Positions 50,421 through 62,040 of a stretch of 64,000 nucleotides of DNA are shown one piece after another; position 1 is the first letter of the stretch; each line of letters begins with the position of its first letter. Made by a program: the position numbers and the translations under genes. A model generated the notes under the pieces. That model was not told the DNA's origin and did not search any database. It worked only from the letters and a program-made list of their open reading frames with translations. The DNA is from Echinometra lucunter (lineage: Eukaryota; Echinodermata; Echinoidea; Camarodonta; Echinometridae), in NCBI GenBank assembly GCA_029962745.1, contig CM057151.1:7060192-7124191 (forward strand), read 5' to 3'.

Positions 50421-50929
50421 TAGCTGATTGAAGAGATATCTCTGTGTAAGAGGACTGTTCTGAGAATTTTTCAATTATCTGGGATAATTGGAGACTTCAT
50501 TTTAAAGTTACTATTCCAATATTTGAGTTTACTATTAAAAGAATTTAGATTTTGATGTCTAGATGTATCTAAATATCACAATTTTTAAACTATGAAAAAT
50601 ATCACAAACAATTTTCAGTTTAAAAAATTTATTTGCCTCTCAGATACTTCTTTATATTTTAGTGCGTTTCAAATCACTTGTCCTAAAATGTTCAGTTCAG
50701 TTCAGTTTATTTTCCGCAAAGTGAATAAAAACAAACAGGATAAACAATCATAATGTGCACAAGCGCAAGTAGATTGAAAAAAACCCACATAAAACAGATA
50801 CATAATCAGAATGTGGTGGTGATTGGCAAAGCCAAAATGACCTATCAAGGTAAATCCTCCAAAAGCTAATTTACAAGAATTACTATTATTATCTGATTAT
50901 TGTATGCATGTACGTTGTATTCCCGGGTG

Positions 50930-51165
50930 ATGTTCGTCATTCCGAAGGTTTCGCTATTCCGAATCCGAAACACCCAAATTGCGTATACCTAGATGTTCGT
51001 TAGTCCGAAAATGAAAAAGGGTTCGTTAATCCGAACATTCGTGGCGTTATTCCGAAGGTTCATTAATCCGAAAATGCAACGAGGTTTGTTATTCCGAAGG
51101 TTCGATAGTCCGAAAATGAAATAAGGTTCGTTATCCGAAAATAACTAATGAACTGACTGTCACGG
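50930..51165. repeat. Degenerate tandem repeat of TTATTCCGAAGGTTCG-like words
   Basis: TTCCGAAGGTT, TTAGTCCGAAAATGAA and GGTTCGTTA words alternate for about 230 bp with no fixed length. An inverted word, GAACCTTCGGAATAACAAAC, lies at 54675-54695. Confidence 0.75.
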
Positions 51166-51604
51166 CCCTGTTAAGAACCAATTGAAAATTAGCTAAGGAA
51201 AACTTAGGACTAAGACGCAACAAACAGGCTTTAAGACTTTGACTTTAGTTTAAGTATTTTAATCAATTCATAATCCTTTTCTTGCATTCATTAGCAACAC
51301 CAAAAGCTCATATGCATACCAATATTGCATAGAGCGAAATCAATTGTTTCTTTCATACTCTATGATGTAAGAAAAGCAATAATGCATTTTACTCAACTAC
51401 CTACGAACCGGTAGAAAAATAATTGACCATAATATGCCTGACACTAGCACGGACTCATTAAACAAACATCCACACACTCATTCCACTCATGCAATCAGGG
51501 AAAACAAATAACTATTCGAAAAAAAACCTGAGGATATATCAGTTCGCGGTAGGGGCCCCGTAATACGACGAAACTGCGAACAAAAAGTCACTAAGGCTGT
51601 GTAG

Positions 51605-53503
51605 TCAAATGAATTATAGACCAATATCACTATTACCATCTTTATCTAAAGTTTTGGAAAAAATTGTATTTACAAGAGTGACAGACTTCTTAAACAAACA
51701 TGATATTTTTTGTGAAACACAGTTTGGCTTTCGAGCAAATCATAATACAACTGAAGCAATATTAAAATGCATTGATACATTATCAAATGCCCTTGATCAA
51801 CATTTACACTCTATTGCAATATTCCTGGACTTTTCCAAGGCTTTTGATACAATTAACCATGATATCCTATTAGTAAAATTGTCGCATTATGGTGTTAGAG
51901 GGAAAGCCTTGGAATGGTTCAGGAATTACTTATCAAATAGAAAACAATTCGTACAAATACATAATCATAATTCAGCTTTACGACCCATAAGTTGCGGAGT
52001 TCCACAAGGAAGCCTACTAGGCCCTTTGTTATTTATCATATACATAAACGACTTTTATAAATCTTCTGATGTTCTATCTTTCATTTTATTTGCAGACGAT
52101 TCCAACTTATTTTACTCTCATGCTAACCCAGTTACGCTTCTTTCTACAATAAATCTTGAGCTAAAACGGGTAGTACAGTGGGTTAGGCCAACAAATTATC
52201 TCTGAACATCCTTAAGACAAATTTTATGTTATTTAGTAATACCTTGCAAAATCTACCTGGAGATATCCTTTTGGACGATACGCCTCTCATCAGAGTCACT
52301 TCAACTAAATTTTTAGGGATTATGATTGACGATAAATTGAAATGGAACATTCACATCCTTAATATATCCAAAACTATATCACGAAATATTGGTATAATAA
52401 ATAAACTTCGACACTTTTTCCCAAAATCAACACTTTTTACACTTTACTTTACACTAATACTTCCGTATTTTAATTATGGAATACTGGCATGGGGTAATGC
52501 CTACAAAAATCTCACCGACAAGATATTTATTCTACAAAAGAAGGTTATAAGGATTATTAATAATGCTCCTATTCGTTCTCATACCGATGATTTGTTCTAC
52601 AAGTCGAATATCCTAAAATTTCCAGATTTGTTTCTTTTTCATACAGGGCAATTCATGTACAAACTGAAAATAAATGTTCTACCAAACATATTGACTAAAA
52701 TGTTTACAAAAAACAACACCATTCACAGTTACCCAACCCGACAATCCCTCCGTTTTCATCTTCCCCGTACCCGCACTCTCTTTGCACAAAAAACAATTAC
52801 TTTTTACGGTCCTAAATACTGGAACACTCTCAGCAATGACATTATAAATGCCGCTAGTTTGAATTGTTTTAAAACCAAGCTAAAAAAACAAATTCTCGAT
52901 TCATATAGAGCGACCCCCAATTGAGCGATCGGTACCCAACTTTGTCTTACTCCCTTCCCTCCTCTCTCTCTCTCTTTCTCTCTCTCTCCTTCTCCCTTTC
53001 CTCTCTTTCTCTTTCACCCACACCTAAGCACCACCCTATCCTCTTGATCACTTTTCTTTCTTTCACTCTAATTCCATTAACTCCATATTCCATCAACCAT
53101 CACATCAACTTTATCTATTTTCTTGTATGATTATTATACTTCTACCTACTGATTTATCTTTTATACAATTCTTTGAGGGGTCCACATTTAACAAGCCCTG
53201 CTTTTCAGTGGATCCCTCCATTTCCTCAACTTTTATTTTATCAAAAGATAAGTAGAAACAGCCTTGCAGATGTTTAATCGAGATTGTTCTATATTTTGTT
53301 TTACCCTCATTGTATATATCATAATTGTACGATTATTATTTGCCTACCGAAAACATTTTCTATTTCTTTGTATTGTCTTATTGCTTACATAGTATTATTG
53401 CTTACATATTCCCTGTATTGATTTGTATGGTTATCATTTCATATTTTTGTAATATGTTGAGTTGAAATGAAATAAAGGAAACTTGAAACTTGAAACTTGA
53501 AAC
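51605..53503 (+). mobile_element. CR1/L2-like LINE, 5' truncated, frameshifted RT
   Basis: The copy begins inside the RT domain at NYRPISLLPSLSKVLEK and includes IFLDFSKAFDTINH, CGVPQGSLLGPLLF and the catalytic block FADDSNLFY. The first frame stops at about 52205 (51609-52205). The second frame (52226-52924) continues with KFLGIMIDDKLKW to the C-terminal FYGPKYWNTLSND. A small indel near 52170-52200 separates them. The element ends with three ACTTGAA repeats at about 53480-53503. It is dead as a gene. Confidence 0.87.
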
Positions 53504-53504
53504 G

Positions 53505-53610
53505 ATGCGACGATGTCGGTGTCATAGTCGACGACTCACGATGACCACTGGCGACGACCTATCAACGACGACCACTGTCGACGACTCGCCATGACCACTG
53601 ACGTCTGACC
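53505..53610. repeat. GACGAC/CGATGACCACTG tandem repeat
   Basis: CGACGACTC and ATGACCACTG words repeat two to three times directly after the LINE tail. CpG content is higher than in the flanks. Confidence 0.65.
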
Positions 53611-54828
53611 CTCAGATCAGTCGGTTTATGTAGACTTACTGTCGGGTGGACTCCAAGGGGGAGCAGTTCAATCCCGTAACTAAAACTCTGTTCGAAAAAA
53701 CAATAAGTCAAACGCTCTTCCAGAAACTTTATCATTTTTTACCAATTCCCTTCAAAGAACAAACACTCACAATCAGACGCATACACACGTCAATCATCAT
53801 GTTATTTCCTGTCGTATAGTTTGATAATCATAATGTTTGAAAATTTACAATATTATTATCAAATCATAATTAATTCTTCAATAATTAATTCCACAGTATC
53901 GAATAATAACGTTTCTTTATACTTTCATAACATTTTCCTGGTATACAGCATGATTATTTTTATTTCAATCCCCTAAGAATATAACTGTAATTCCTACACA
54001 TTTCTATGCCAAGCAAAAATATCAAAATATTCAAATCTATGCTTACCACCGCATGTGAGTTTTCCTAACTAAATAATACGACGATTACATACAACGGATG
54101 CCATGTTCGACATCGTTCAGTACAGGCAGACTCTGGCTAGCAAACGAAAAACAACAGCTTGTTCATGCTGGCAAAAACTGAACAGGACACAACTCAATTC
54201 AACCAAGGCAGAAAACGTAATGCCCGTTTCACTATACGAAACCACTGCCTTGCCCGACCCAGCACTACAGGCGTGGCTCATGACCTTTACCCTTATTTCC
54301 TTTCTTAATGCATGCACTCACAGATTACTCTAAGATTACGTTTAGTCAGTCAGAACAGAAAATGCTAACACTGAATGGCTTAATACTGATACACCTACTT
54401 ATCAATTAGCATACGTTGCCATAGGCAAGCGGTACGTAGAGAAAAAACACTATTCATTGGAAAAGATGCCAGCTCTAGCGATCGCTTTAAGGCACGCTAC
54501 ACACCTATTATAATTTTAAAGACGCTCGATCTTGAAACTAGGATACACCAATAAACAATTTTATTTTGAAAACGAGCAACTCCTCGAAGTAACTGGGGAA
54601 AATAAATATAAATGTTAATTTTTAACGTTTACCTGTGACACTGACGAACCTAATTTCATTTTTTTTTTTACACAGAACCTTCGGAATAACAAACTGTTAC
54701 CGTATTCCCGCACTCGTTAACGCACGGTTTTAGAAAAACGACGACGATGAATAAAAGAGACCACTTAATTTTTAGTGATTTGTGTTTATTAGGCTGCGTT
54801 GGAATATCATACAAAATGTAAGTAGTAT

Positions 54829-55150
54829 ATTTATTTATTTATTTATTTATTTACAATGTTTTAACAGGAACCCAATCACCAAAAAGCTGCTCTCCCTTGG
54901 GGTCCTGTGAAACATAAAATTTAAAAAAAAAAAAACCGAGCAAGATCATACATCAAAAAAAGACATATATATCGATGAATATTTACATATAACATCAAAT
55001 TAAGAAAATAATACATTAAAAATCCCAAAATTGACAGAATTTACTGATGCCAAGGTGCATGATGTAGACAAACAGATAAGATTAAGCCTATTGGGATGGA
55101 CTTAAAAATTATCTTGCAAATATTGTCTGAAGAGTGAAAGAGAGATTATA
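54829..55150 (-). mobile_element. Probable LINE 3' UTR with (AAAT)n tail
   Basis: The + strand shows TTTA repeats at about 54832-54852, then CCCTTGGGGTCCTGTG. On the minus strand this reads as a short 3' UTR that ends in (AAAT)n, like the other CR1/L2-type ends in this window. No coding part was recognised. Confidence 0.45.
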
Positions 55151-56110
55151 TTTTCAATTCAATTCAATTTCATTTATTTCCATCAACGTGGTACACATAA
55201 AAGATGGAATATACAAATAGCAAAATATCATCAAAATCAAGCACAAAAATACAAAGAAATATAAGTCGAATAAATATTACATGGAAAAAAGGTACATCCG
55301 TAAAAGCCAATAAGGCTTGACAATTGGATGTACCTACAGACGCATTACAATCAGTAATATACATAGAAAGACAATAGCAATAAGTGAAATGAAATTGAAA
55401 AATTGAAAAATAAAACCGAGGTACCAAAAATTATGCATCATACAGAGAAAGAAGATACTTCTTATAAAGAATGAGTTATTAAATTGAACAGATTGCAAAA
55501 AAGAAGGTAATGAATACCAAATTTTGGGGCCTACAAAACGAAGAGAAGTATTTAATAATTGAGAAGAAACATTGAAATTGTGAAACTTATTTGCACTCCT
55601 TGTATGATAGCTGTGAACATTCCTGTTAAGCGAAAATAATTGTTGAAGGTTGGGAGGCAAAGGATCAGAAAAATACCAGTGCATCAATGAAGCAATTTGT
55701 AATTTATTGATGTCATAAATATGTAAAGTATTAAATCTTTTGAATAAGGGTTGTGAGGGTGCTAAGTATTTAGAATTAGAGCAAAGCCTTAATGCCCTTT
55801 TTTGAAGTCTGTGTAATTTATTTAACTTGGAAGGGTGCTTCAATGCCCATACAGAATTACAATACACGATGTGTGACAAGATGAATGCATTATACAACAT
55901 GAACAAAATACGGAGTGGGAGAACATATTTTAAATGATTAATAATGCCAACACCCTGAGAATTTTTTTTGGTGACATGGTTGATATGAGTATTCCAAGAA
56001 AGATCTTCATCTAAATAAATTCCAAGGAAATTGAAAGCTTTACATTGCTCAATACTTTTATTATTAATAAAAATAGAAACATCATCATATAATGGAGAAA
56101 AAACAAATAT
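55150..56110 (-). mobile_element. CR1/L2-like LINE 3' fragment
   Basis: The open minus-strand frame (coding part about 55440-56105) encodes an RT C-terminal region: FLGIYLDEDLSWNTHINHV, AFILSHIVYCNSVWA, LHRLQKRALRLC and FVGPKIWYSLPSFLQ. The catalytic RT core is missing, so the copy is 5' truncated. The 3' end is marked by ATTGAA repeats, read as TTCAAT on the + strand at 55155-55170. Another LINE 3' end with an AAAT tail abuts it. Confidence 0.83.
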
Positions 56111-56880
56111 TCCCATTTGTTCGTTTGCTAGCTCGCTACTCTCGCTAGGAAAAGCTAGAAACAAAATGATTTCGGGCACGGCAATCATAATTATTTCAGA
56201 AGCGAGTTAGCAAAGTATCGTAATATTTGGGCAGCGAGGAGGTTCACAAAATTAAAAAAAAAAAATCCACTGTATTTTGCTGACGAATCCAATCCGTACA
56301 TTAACATATTTTGTAGGGGGTGGGCGTCGCTGACTTTGCTCGCTTGTAAAAGCAGAATGGTTTCGGACGGTGAGCGAAGTACCTAAACCGATTCTTATTC
56401 AGCTCACAGAGGATCGAATAAATTATTTAGATATCAATATTTCGATGACGAAATAACACTTCTACAATGAAAAAACGGGTATAATTTTCTTCGCTCGCTG
56501 CGCTCGCTCGATAAATAATTGTTTGATGTTTTTCAAAGCAAACGAATTGGGCGAGTGAGGTGACCAAATGAATAATTCAGATGTTTTTTCATATGCCCAC
56601 ATTGTAATTTACTGAAGGGGTGATTGTGTGCTTCCTCGCTCGCTTCGCTCGCTCGTAATGGTAAGAGACATGGTGGTTTCGGACTGAAAACAATAGAGGG
56701 AGGTGCTGAAATAGAGTCATTGGCAGCGAGGTGATTAGATATTTAACTGAAATATCATCTGAGCCTATAGCGGTCCGATAGTGTATTTTGATAACAAAAT
56801 AACATGTTTTTATTGCAAATCAAGTTGTAAGTTTTCGGTTGGTTCGCTTCGCTTGCTCGCAAAAACTTAAATACAGGGTG
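56100..56880. repeat. Interspersed repeat with CGCTCGCTTCGCTCGC words
   Basis: Clusters of TTCGCTCGC and CGCTCGCTCG recur at about 56130, 56335, 56490, 56635 and 56850, with similar intervening text (TGGTTTCGGAC occurs twice). No ORF. Confidence 0.6.
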
Positions 56881-57535
56881 GTATCTAGCAAGATGCATCA
56901 TTTTCCAAAAATTTAAAACGCTTCACGTCCCTAAAGACACCTAAATTCGAGATTACTATCGTTATTGTTAACATGATAGAATTAACCACGCACAACCGCA
57001 CAAACTTTTCCACTCGGTGGCATGGCTTTATGCAGCAGGGGGCAGGATGGAGGTAGGCCCCCAGAAATTTTGAATACTCAACATTTTTTTCCTGAAAATT
57101 GTCCAAAAATCCGCCCAAAATGCGTACCAGATCCCTCAATTTCAGTTTTAAAATTGCAAAAGCGCCCTAATTACCAGCTCCGTCGCTTCGCACCCTTGCT
57201 TTTGTATTTCTTCGAAAATTTAACGCGCCTTGCCCCCCCCCCCCCCTCCCGGAAAAAATTCCGCGTACGGCCATGCTCGGTGCCCCCCCCCCCCCCCCAG
57301 TGCAATGACCCACGGTACGCCACTGTCAGTCATGTGTCAGTGATATACTGACTGGACGTCAACTTCTACTTTATTGAAGTTCTTGTATAGTTTTGAAAAG
57401 CCAGTGAGGTTTGTCACGGCGGACTAGGCCCTACTAGGACTGAAATTCACTTGGATAGACTCGATGTGACAGGTCCCATAAAACCGGTCTTCACAGCACA
57501 AATCCACGTGCCCTAAAGACCCTTACACTCTTAAA

Positions 57536-57748
57536 AAAAAGGTTTACCCAATACTGAGTAAAAAGGGAACTTGCATGTTTGTTGGGTAAAAATGATACCA
57601 AATACTTGAATTTTACCCAATGTTGCTTTAACATTTACCCATAAAACATGCATTTCACCTAATATGGGACAAAATTTCACCCATCAAACATGCATGTTCC
57701 CCTTTAACCCAATATTGGGTAAATTTTTACTCAACCGTTTTTAGAGTG
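57536..57748. mobile_element. TA-flanked MITE rich in ACCCAAT/ATTGGGT
   Basis: The 213-bp element has inverted ends CACTCTTAAAAA and TTTTTAGAGTG, flanked by TA. The interior has several inverted TTTACCCAATA/TATTGGGTAAA pairs. No ORF. Confidence 0.82.
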
Positions 57749-58521
57749 TATAGTTCGCAGTTTCTTTGATTTCGATTCGACGAGCAATTCAGTTATTCAC
57801 CGCTCTATAAAACTTTATCCACTTGGTTCATAGTGCATAGTCATATGGATCGAATTTCATAATGCGGAAGAGAATTTCGTTTTTTAAAATATCTTTTTTT
57901 AATGAAGCATATTTGTTCATTAAGCAAGTACTGTTACATTTAATGAGAAAGTTGTTCATATTTTTTCACCTACCTTCCAAATCATTGGACTCATGAGCTA
58001 AACAATTGATTTAGTTCTTTCAATCGAAAGTGAATTCGTGGCAATGCAAAATAATGTGTAATTTGAATAATTTTGTCATTAACAAACTTATATTCCCACA
58101 TGTGGAAATTACACGACCCCCCCAAAAAAAAAAAAGAATGTAAGAGCATGATAACAGAATGTAATCTGGAACAAATCCATCTTTGGAGCTTCGAATTTCT
58201 GCAACATCTTATCATACGATTTCCTTTTAATTGTAACGTTTATCATAGCTTTTGTGTTGTGTTGTTGATTTGGTAACGAAAGTAAAGCTACATTCATGTC
58301 TTTGAAAACATTTTATAACAATTTAGGCTACGACTCAATTAAATGTACCATTATAATCAAAATAATGATATTCTGTATTTTTATAGCGCTCAAAAACTCA
58401 CTGATGTTTCCAAATGCAATACGGATCTGAAATAATATATAAAAATACATAATTTATAAAAAAATATATATATATGAAAATCCCCCACAACAATAACAAC
58501 TGAACAAAATAATAGTACTTG

Positions 58522-58593
58522 GGGCTTGTCCGGGAGTCGAACCCGGGACCTCTCGCACCCTAAGCGAGAATCATGCCACTAGACCAACAAGCC
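58522..58593 (-). tRNA. tRNA-Pro(AGG), copy 1
   Basis: This 72-nt tRNA folds fully. The acceptor stem is GGCTTGT/ACAAGCC, and the anticodon arm CTCGC-TTAGGGT-GCGAG gives anticodon AGG (reads CCU, proline). The T arm is CCGGG-TTCGACT-CCCGG. The internal A box TGGTCTAGTGG and B box GGTTCGACTCC are intact. There is no intron. A T-run follows the 3' end on the minus strand, as a Pol III terminator should. It closely resembles vertebrate tRNA-Pro(AGG). Confidence 0.95.
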
Positions 58594-58754
58594 TCAGACG
58601 GAAAAGAGTGATGTATTCAAGATCTCTATCGACGGCATCTGGAAGAAAAATGCAAAGTAGACAGGGTTTTTTTTTTCTCATTCATTCCCATGGCAACACC
58701 GAATGCTGAAATGGGCGGGTTTTTAGAAGACATTGTCTAGGTCCGAGCACTTTT

Positions 58755-59660
58755 GATCTCTCTCTCTCTCTCTCTTCTCTCTCTTTTTCTCTGTCTCTGT
58801 CTCTCTCTCTCATTATAATTCCTCTGCCTTCCCTCTCATGCCCACCCTCTCTCTCTCTTTCTTTCAGTATCTGCTATAGCCTCTTCATTTAGATGTGCCG
58901 CTTCCAAAGTCTGAAAACGAAAGAGAGAGAGAGAGAGAGAGAAAAGACAAAACAAAACAAAAGGGAAAAACTAAAAAAGTATCAAAAACAAACAAACAAA
59001 CAAACAAGTGTGCTGAAGAAGTATACGTGCCACTTACACTTGAATTTTCACGACTTTCGACATGAGGATAAGATATAAAAATGACGTACGATAGAAAAAA
59101 TGAATTCTTGGGCTTGTCCGGGAGTCGAACCCGGGACCTCTCGCACCCTAAGCGAGAATCATGCCACTAGACCAACAAGCCTCAGATGACACGGATAGTT
59201 GTGTGTGAGTTCCTATAGGATGGCATTCGGCGAGCGAAACGCGAAATAGACTTTTTGATTTATTCCCATGGAAACGCCCGACGCTACCTATAATCTCTCA
59301 ACATGCTCTGAGTCAAGCATCGTCCACGTCACAATATGCCACGTTGATCCGGCAGTTTTTCTATCATTCTCTTCCTATATCTCACCCCCCCCCTCTCTCT
59401 CTCTATATTACCCTCTCTCCCATTATCCCTCTATTCTCTCTCTATCTTTCCTCTATATCCTCTCTTCATCATACGCACATTCACACACACGCAAACACAC
59501 CCCCTCACATACATTCTCTCTCTCTCTCTCCTTCTGTCTCTCCCCTTCTCTCTCTCCCCTCTCTCTTCTCTCTTGAAATGATATGTTTATAAATTGGACT
59601 ACAGTCAATGACAATGTAGCATGTGAATTCTAAATCTAACATTTCTCTTCTTCTTCTCCT

Positions 59661-59705
<45 letters not shown>

Positions 59706-59990
59706 GTCTCACACACACCTTGTACACAGAAACAGTTAAGAAATGTATTCTTCATTTCCCTTCACGAAGTCTTATTCCTTTTTTAGCCTATTTACAATTC
59801 TTCCTACAGCTGAGGAGTTCAAAATCCGTGTAAACTCAACTGATAAAGTAATAAAGTGCACTGGATTTAATGATCAAAACACACAAACACACACACCCAC
59901 ACGCCCACACACACACACACACAAACAAACGAACAAACAAACAAACACACACAACTAATCCTTTTTCACTCTCGGGGAAAAGGTTACAAA
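58755..59990. repeat. CT-, AG- and AC-rich simple repeats around the tRNA-Pro genes
   Basis: Simple-repeat stretches include (CT)n at 58757-58810 and 58846-58862, (AG)n at 58921-58942, CT-rich sequence at 59386-59575 and 59650-59700, and (AC)n with (AAAC)n at 59878-59955. No coding sequence is supported; the Ser/Leu-rich ORFs are artefacts. Confidence 0.85.
59110..59181 (-). tRNA. tRNA-Pro(AGG), copy 2
   Basis: The sequence is identical over the mature tRNA to the copy 588 bp to its left, with anticodon AGG and intact A and B boxes. A six-T run lies shortly past the 3' end on the minus strand. The two genes have the same orientation and form a small tandem cluster. Flanks are only partly similar. 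Confidence 0.95.
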
Positions 59991-61145
59991 AGTGGGAATT
60001 TTAACACAGGGAAGAGAGGGGCGCTCTTGAAGGTTAGATTTTCGAAGGTTCGAAATTCAGAAATAATAATTTTCTATATACGAGGGAGTACATTATTCCA
60101 AAAATGAAAATCATAGCGTTCATAATTCCGCACATTTTACACATTAAATGGATTTTATCATTCTCTAGGATCATTACTCCGAATATCAATACTGTATTTA
60201 ATCTCTCATTTAAAATTGCTCATCGGCTCAAAGAAAAAAATAAAATGCTCCGCAGCCCCTGCCATATACATTCTCGATGCAATTCTTCAAATCTTTACCA
60301 AATCACAGGGACTCTGCACAACCTTTGTTTAATCGTAAAATATGTGACCTTAAAGCATTATTACCGAGGGCTCCTCGCTAGAACTGAACATTTGAATTTT
60401 GCTTGCGCCTTCTTAATTCCCAAGAAGTGATAGATTTTCGCTGCTTTGTTCTTTCCTCGTAGGCTTTCTGAAAAAAGTTCCCTTCTTTTGTACACCTCCA
60501 TGAAAAGAAATATATTACGCGGATTTTCTTTGCTGATAAATGTATACATATATATTTTTTTCCATTTAAAATTTGTTTCGCTATACTACTGATTTCCAAA
60601 CGAAGTACCGATGTTCTTTAACAATTGATAATTCCCTCTTTGCTTTGCTGAAAAGATGCTAAGTGGAACGAAAAAATATTGAGCGAAAGGGCAAGGCCGA
60701 GAGAATGGCAGAGATGTAGTGTTCAACCCCTTACTCGGAAGCCTATTGTTTAACATGAATGAGGTTTGCAGTTACCTTTTTTTTTGAAAATTTTCAAGCA
60801 TAAAAGGAAATCGATACGAAAACCTAAGACAGCAAACATAGAGAAAATAGGCCTTGAAAACTATCTCTTTCATAAAAGTATAAGTAGTTTTTAGTATTAC
60901 ATTGTTAATATGCAGTTGTTATAAAAAATGTCAAGCAAATATGTAGAAAAGGATATTCTTTTAAAGAAGTTTTAATATAACGCGGTTGCAGAGTGAAAAA
61001 GTAATCATGTCTGAAACAAAATCTAATCGCTTAACAATGCAAGAAAGGATTATGTTGTAGCACGATGTATCCATATAAATATCATGATCGATAAAACAGT
61101 GTGATGGAATATCACGACCCCCCCCCCCCCCTAAAAACCCGATAC

Positions 61146-61181
61146 GATACGATAGAAAAAAGGAATTCTTGGGCTTGTTTG
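61146..61181 (-). pseudogene. Truncated tRNA-Pro locus remnant
   Basis: The + strand ACGATAGAAAAAAGGAATTC followed by TTGGGCTTGT matches the 3' flank, terminator T-run and last seven acceptor bases of the tRNA-Pro gene at 59110-59181. The rest of the tRNA is missing and LINE sequence starts at once. Confidence 0.6.
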
Positions 61182-61876
61182 GACAAATGCCTCTAAGTCA
61201 TGTCTTGACAAACTCCAAAAATTTCAAAATAGATCACTCCGTATGGTTATGAATGTGGATATTTTAGATCGACTGTGTGTACGATGGTCAAAACTGTTGG
61301 CATGTACCATGTATCGATGTATTCACAGATTATGTCCGCCGTACCTAAGTAATATCTTTTGTGTCCAAGAAAATTAGGTCTTATACAGCCTAAAACGAAT
61401 TAAGGTAAAAGGTCCCTTGCATATCGTGGGGCCAAGCTCTGGAATGAGCTCGATCACCCTTCTTCCCCATCTACATCAATTGAAGCTTTTAAACACCATT
61501 TAAGTAGCAACCACAACACACTAAATCTAAATTATGTCAGTAAATAGATTTTTTTTTCTCACCCACCCCTTTTTTTTTCTTCTTTGGTTTTGTTTTGTTT
61601 GTATTGATTTTGTTTCTTTTGCTTTTGTTATGTTATTCTTTATATATTCTCATTCATCAGTGCATTATTACAGTCATTGTTATGTTTGTTTATTATTTTT
61701 TGGTCAAATATTTTGTTACTTTATTTGCTACATTTTATGATTGTTTATGTATATTTGTTTTGCTTTATATGTTTTTTTTTTTATCTGATTGGTTTGGACC
61801 CCTTTGAAAAACAGCTATTAGCTGACAAGGGCTATCCAACCCATGAGTGGTGAATAAATAAATCAAATCAAATCAA
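61178..61876 (+). mobile_element. L2/CR1-like LINE 3' end
   Basis: The left part encodes LDKLQKFQNRSLRMV and, after a frame change, RGAKLWNELDHPSS to a stop near 61544; both are C-terminal LINE RT signatures. The 3' UTR contains GGACCCCTTTGAAAAACAGC and ends in three AAATC repeats near 61860-61876. A relative of this 3' UTR lies on the minus strand near 22.9-23.2 kb. The left end joins a truncated tRNA-Pro flank. Confidence 0.8.
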
Positions 61877-61881
61877 GATCA

Positions 61882-62040
61882 GGGGAGCGTTTCATGAAAG
61901 GACTTGTCGGATGTTTTATCTGACAAAGTCTGTTTTATCCGACAGTTGCCATAGTAATGACGCTTCTCAGCCAATCAAAATCAAGGAAAGGTGTCAGATC
62001 TGACAGCTTGTCAGACGACAAATGTTGATGAAACGCCCCC
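61882..62040. mobile_element. Short MITE, GGGGAGCGTTTCATGAA family, copy 2
   Basis: This 159-bp element starts GGGGAGCGTTTCATGAAAGG and ends GATGAAACGCCCCC, with inner CTTGTCGGA and GACGACAAA pairing. It follows directly after the AAATC tail of the L2-like LINE. Confidence 0.72.

Noticed and set aside
59268..59592. Ser/Leu-rich ORFs of about 100 codons
   Set aside because: They arise from CT-rich simple repeats.
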